NCBI GenBank assembly: GCA_964647465.1
Contig: CAZYFS010000010.1
Span: forward strand, 1-13,361
Direction: 5' to 3'
DNA length: 13,361 nucleotides
Source: CAZYFS01 sp964647465
GTDB lineage: Bacteria > Patescibacteriota > Minisyncoccia > Minisyncoccales > UBA1441
In this document: positions 12,988 through 13,361 of the stretch, piece after piece
Layout of the letters: the number at the start of each line of letters is the position of its first letter
Numbering within the stretch: the stretch's first letter is position 1
The notes under the pieces: model-generated
Seen by the model: the letters and a program-made list of their open reading frames with translations, nothing else
What the model was told of the DNA's origin: nothing
Database searches by the model: none
Position numbers and translations under genes: made by a program

Positions 12988-13361
12988 ATGAATTTACTAC
13001 GAAAAACTTTTGCGATAGTAACTAGTTTAACCATGGTGGCTATGTTTATGGCACCAGCTTTTTCTGTTAAAGCGGAAGATGCTGCAACCATTGCAAGCCT
13101 TCAAGCCATGATTGCTAGTTTAGAGCAAACGATTACTACCTTGACTAATAGCTTAGCTGCTGCTTTAGGCGGAACAGTAACACCACCACCTACAACAGGA
13201 GGTGCAATTACTGGTGTCCCAGGAGATTTTACTTTCACAACAAATCTTTCCTTGGGAGACTCCGGCAATGCAGTAAATTATCTACAAATCGTTCTTAATA
13301 GCGATGTAGAAACACAGCTAGCTGTTTCTGGTGTTGGTTCCCCTGGGAACGAAACCAGTTA
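12988..13361 (+). CDS. Secreted surface protein with peptidoglycan-binding-like domain, 3' partial
   Basis: The open frame runs off the window end after 124 codons. A signal peptide (MNLLRKTFAIVTSL, hydrophobic to 25, likely cleavage after V27-K28-A29) is followed by a short coiled-coil segment of Leu/Ile heptads (34-60), a Pro/Thr/Gly linker (63-79), and the start of a PG_binding_1-like domain: LSLGDSGNAVNYLQIVLNSD (87-106). The following SGVGSPGNETS matches the CPR variant in which this domain heads large S-layer-like or adhesive cell-surface proteins. The full protein is probably long. No Shine-Dalgarno sequence precedes the ATG. Its position behind the sigma/membrane protein pair suggests it belongs to the same regulon. 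Confidence 0.8.
   Translation, partial: MNLLRKTFAIVTSLTMVAMFMAPAFSVKAEDAATIASLQAMIASLEQTITTLTNSLAAALGGTVTPPPTTGGAITGVPGDFTFTTNLSLGDSGNAVNYLQIVLNSDVETQLAVSGVGSPGNETS

Noticed and set aside
1..13361. CRISPR arrays, tRNA or rRNA genes
   Set aside because: No regular repeat-spacer pattern, no cloverleaf with a T-loop consensus and no rRNA-like stretch was found by eye.

Overview
The window reads as chromosomal DNA of a Candidate Phyla Radiation (Patescibacteria) bacterium, probably a metagenome assembly. Evidence: AT-rich genes with the standard code, a PilB with the N-terminus common in that group, a D,D-carboxypeptidase that starts like CPR L,D-transpeptidase/carboxypeptidase fusions, an HTH / ECF-type sigma / membrane protein / surface protein cluster, and almost no Shine-Dalgarno sequences. 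I cannot name a genus. Three runs of exactly 100 N (4132-4231, 8425-8524, 12142-12241) are scaffold gaps; two of them interrupt genes.

Layout. 3-4063 is a forward type IV pilus operon: assembly ATPase PilB, platform protein PilC and two minor pseudopilins, closed by an intrinsic terminator at the first gap. 4426-5028 (reverse) is thymidine kinase. 5100-11000 is an accessory stretch rich in toxin-antitoxin-like genes: a Fic-domain protein behind a pair of direct repeats, a compact HicB/HicA pair, a truncated second hicB fused to a copy of the tdk promoter, a reverse-strand exported peptidoglycan carboxypeptidase, and an AbiEi/AbiEii pair behind a palindrome. Short repeats are scattered between these genes.

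10919-13361 looks like a regulatory cluster: a four-helix plus winged-helix regulator, then an intergenic array of TGTCCGGACA-type palindromes, an ECF-like sigma factor (3' end lost in the gap), a single-pass membrane protein in the position of an anti-sigma factor, and the start of a secreted surface protein with a peptidoglycan-binding-like domain. The same palindrome lies inside the regulator's own promoter, so the regulator may control itself and the sigma operon, and the sigma system may control the cell surface. That is inference.

The observations most worth a second look are the palindrome array, the hicB/tdk chimera (7361-7568), the near-identical promoters in front of two unrelated hicB starts, and the phased repeats at the fic promoter.
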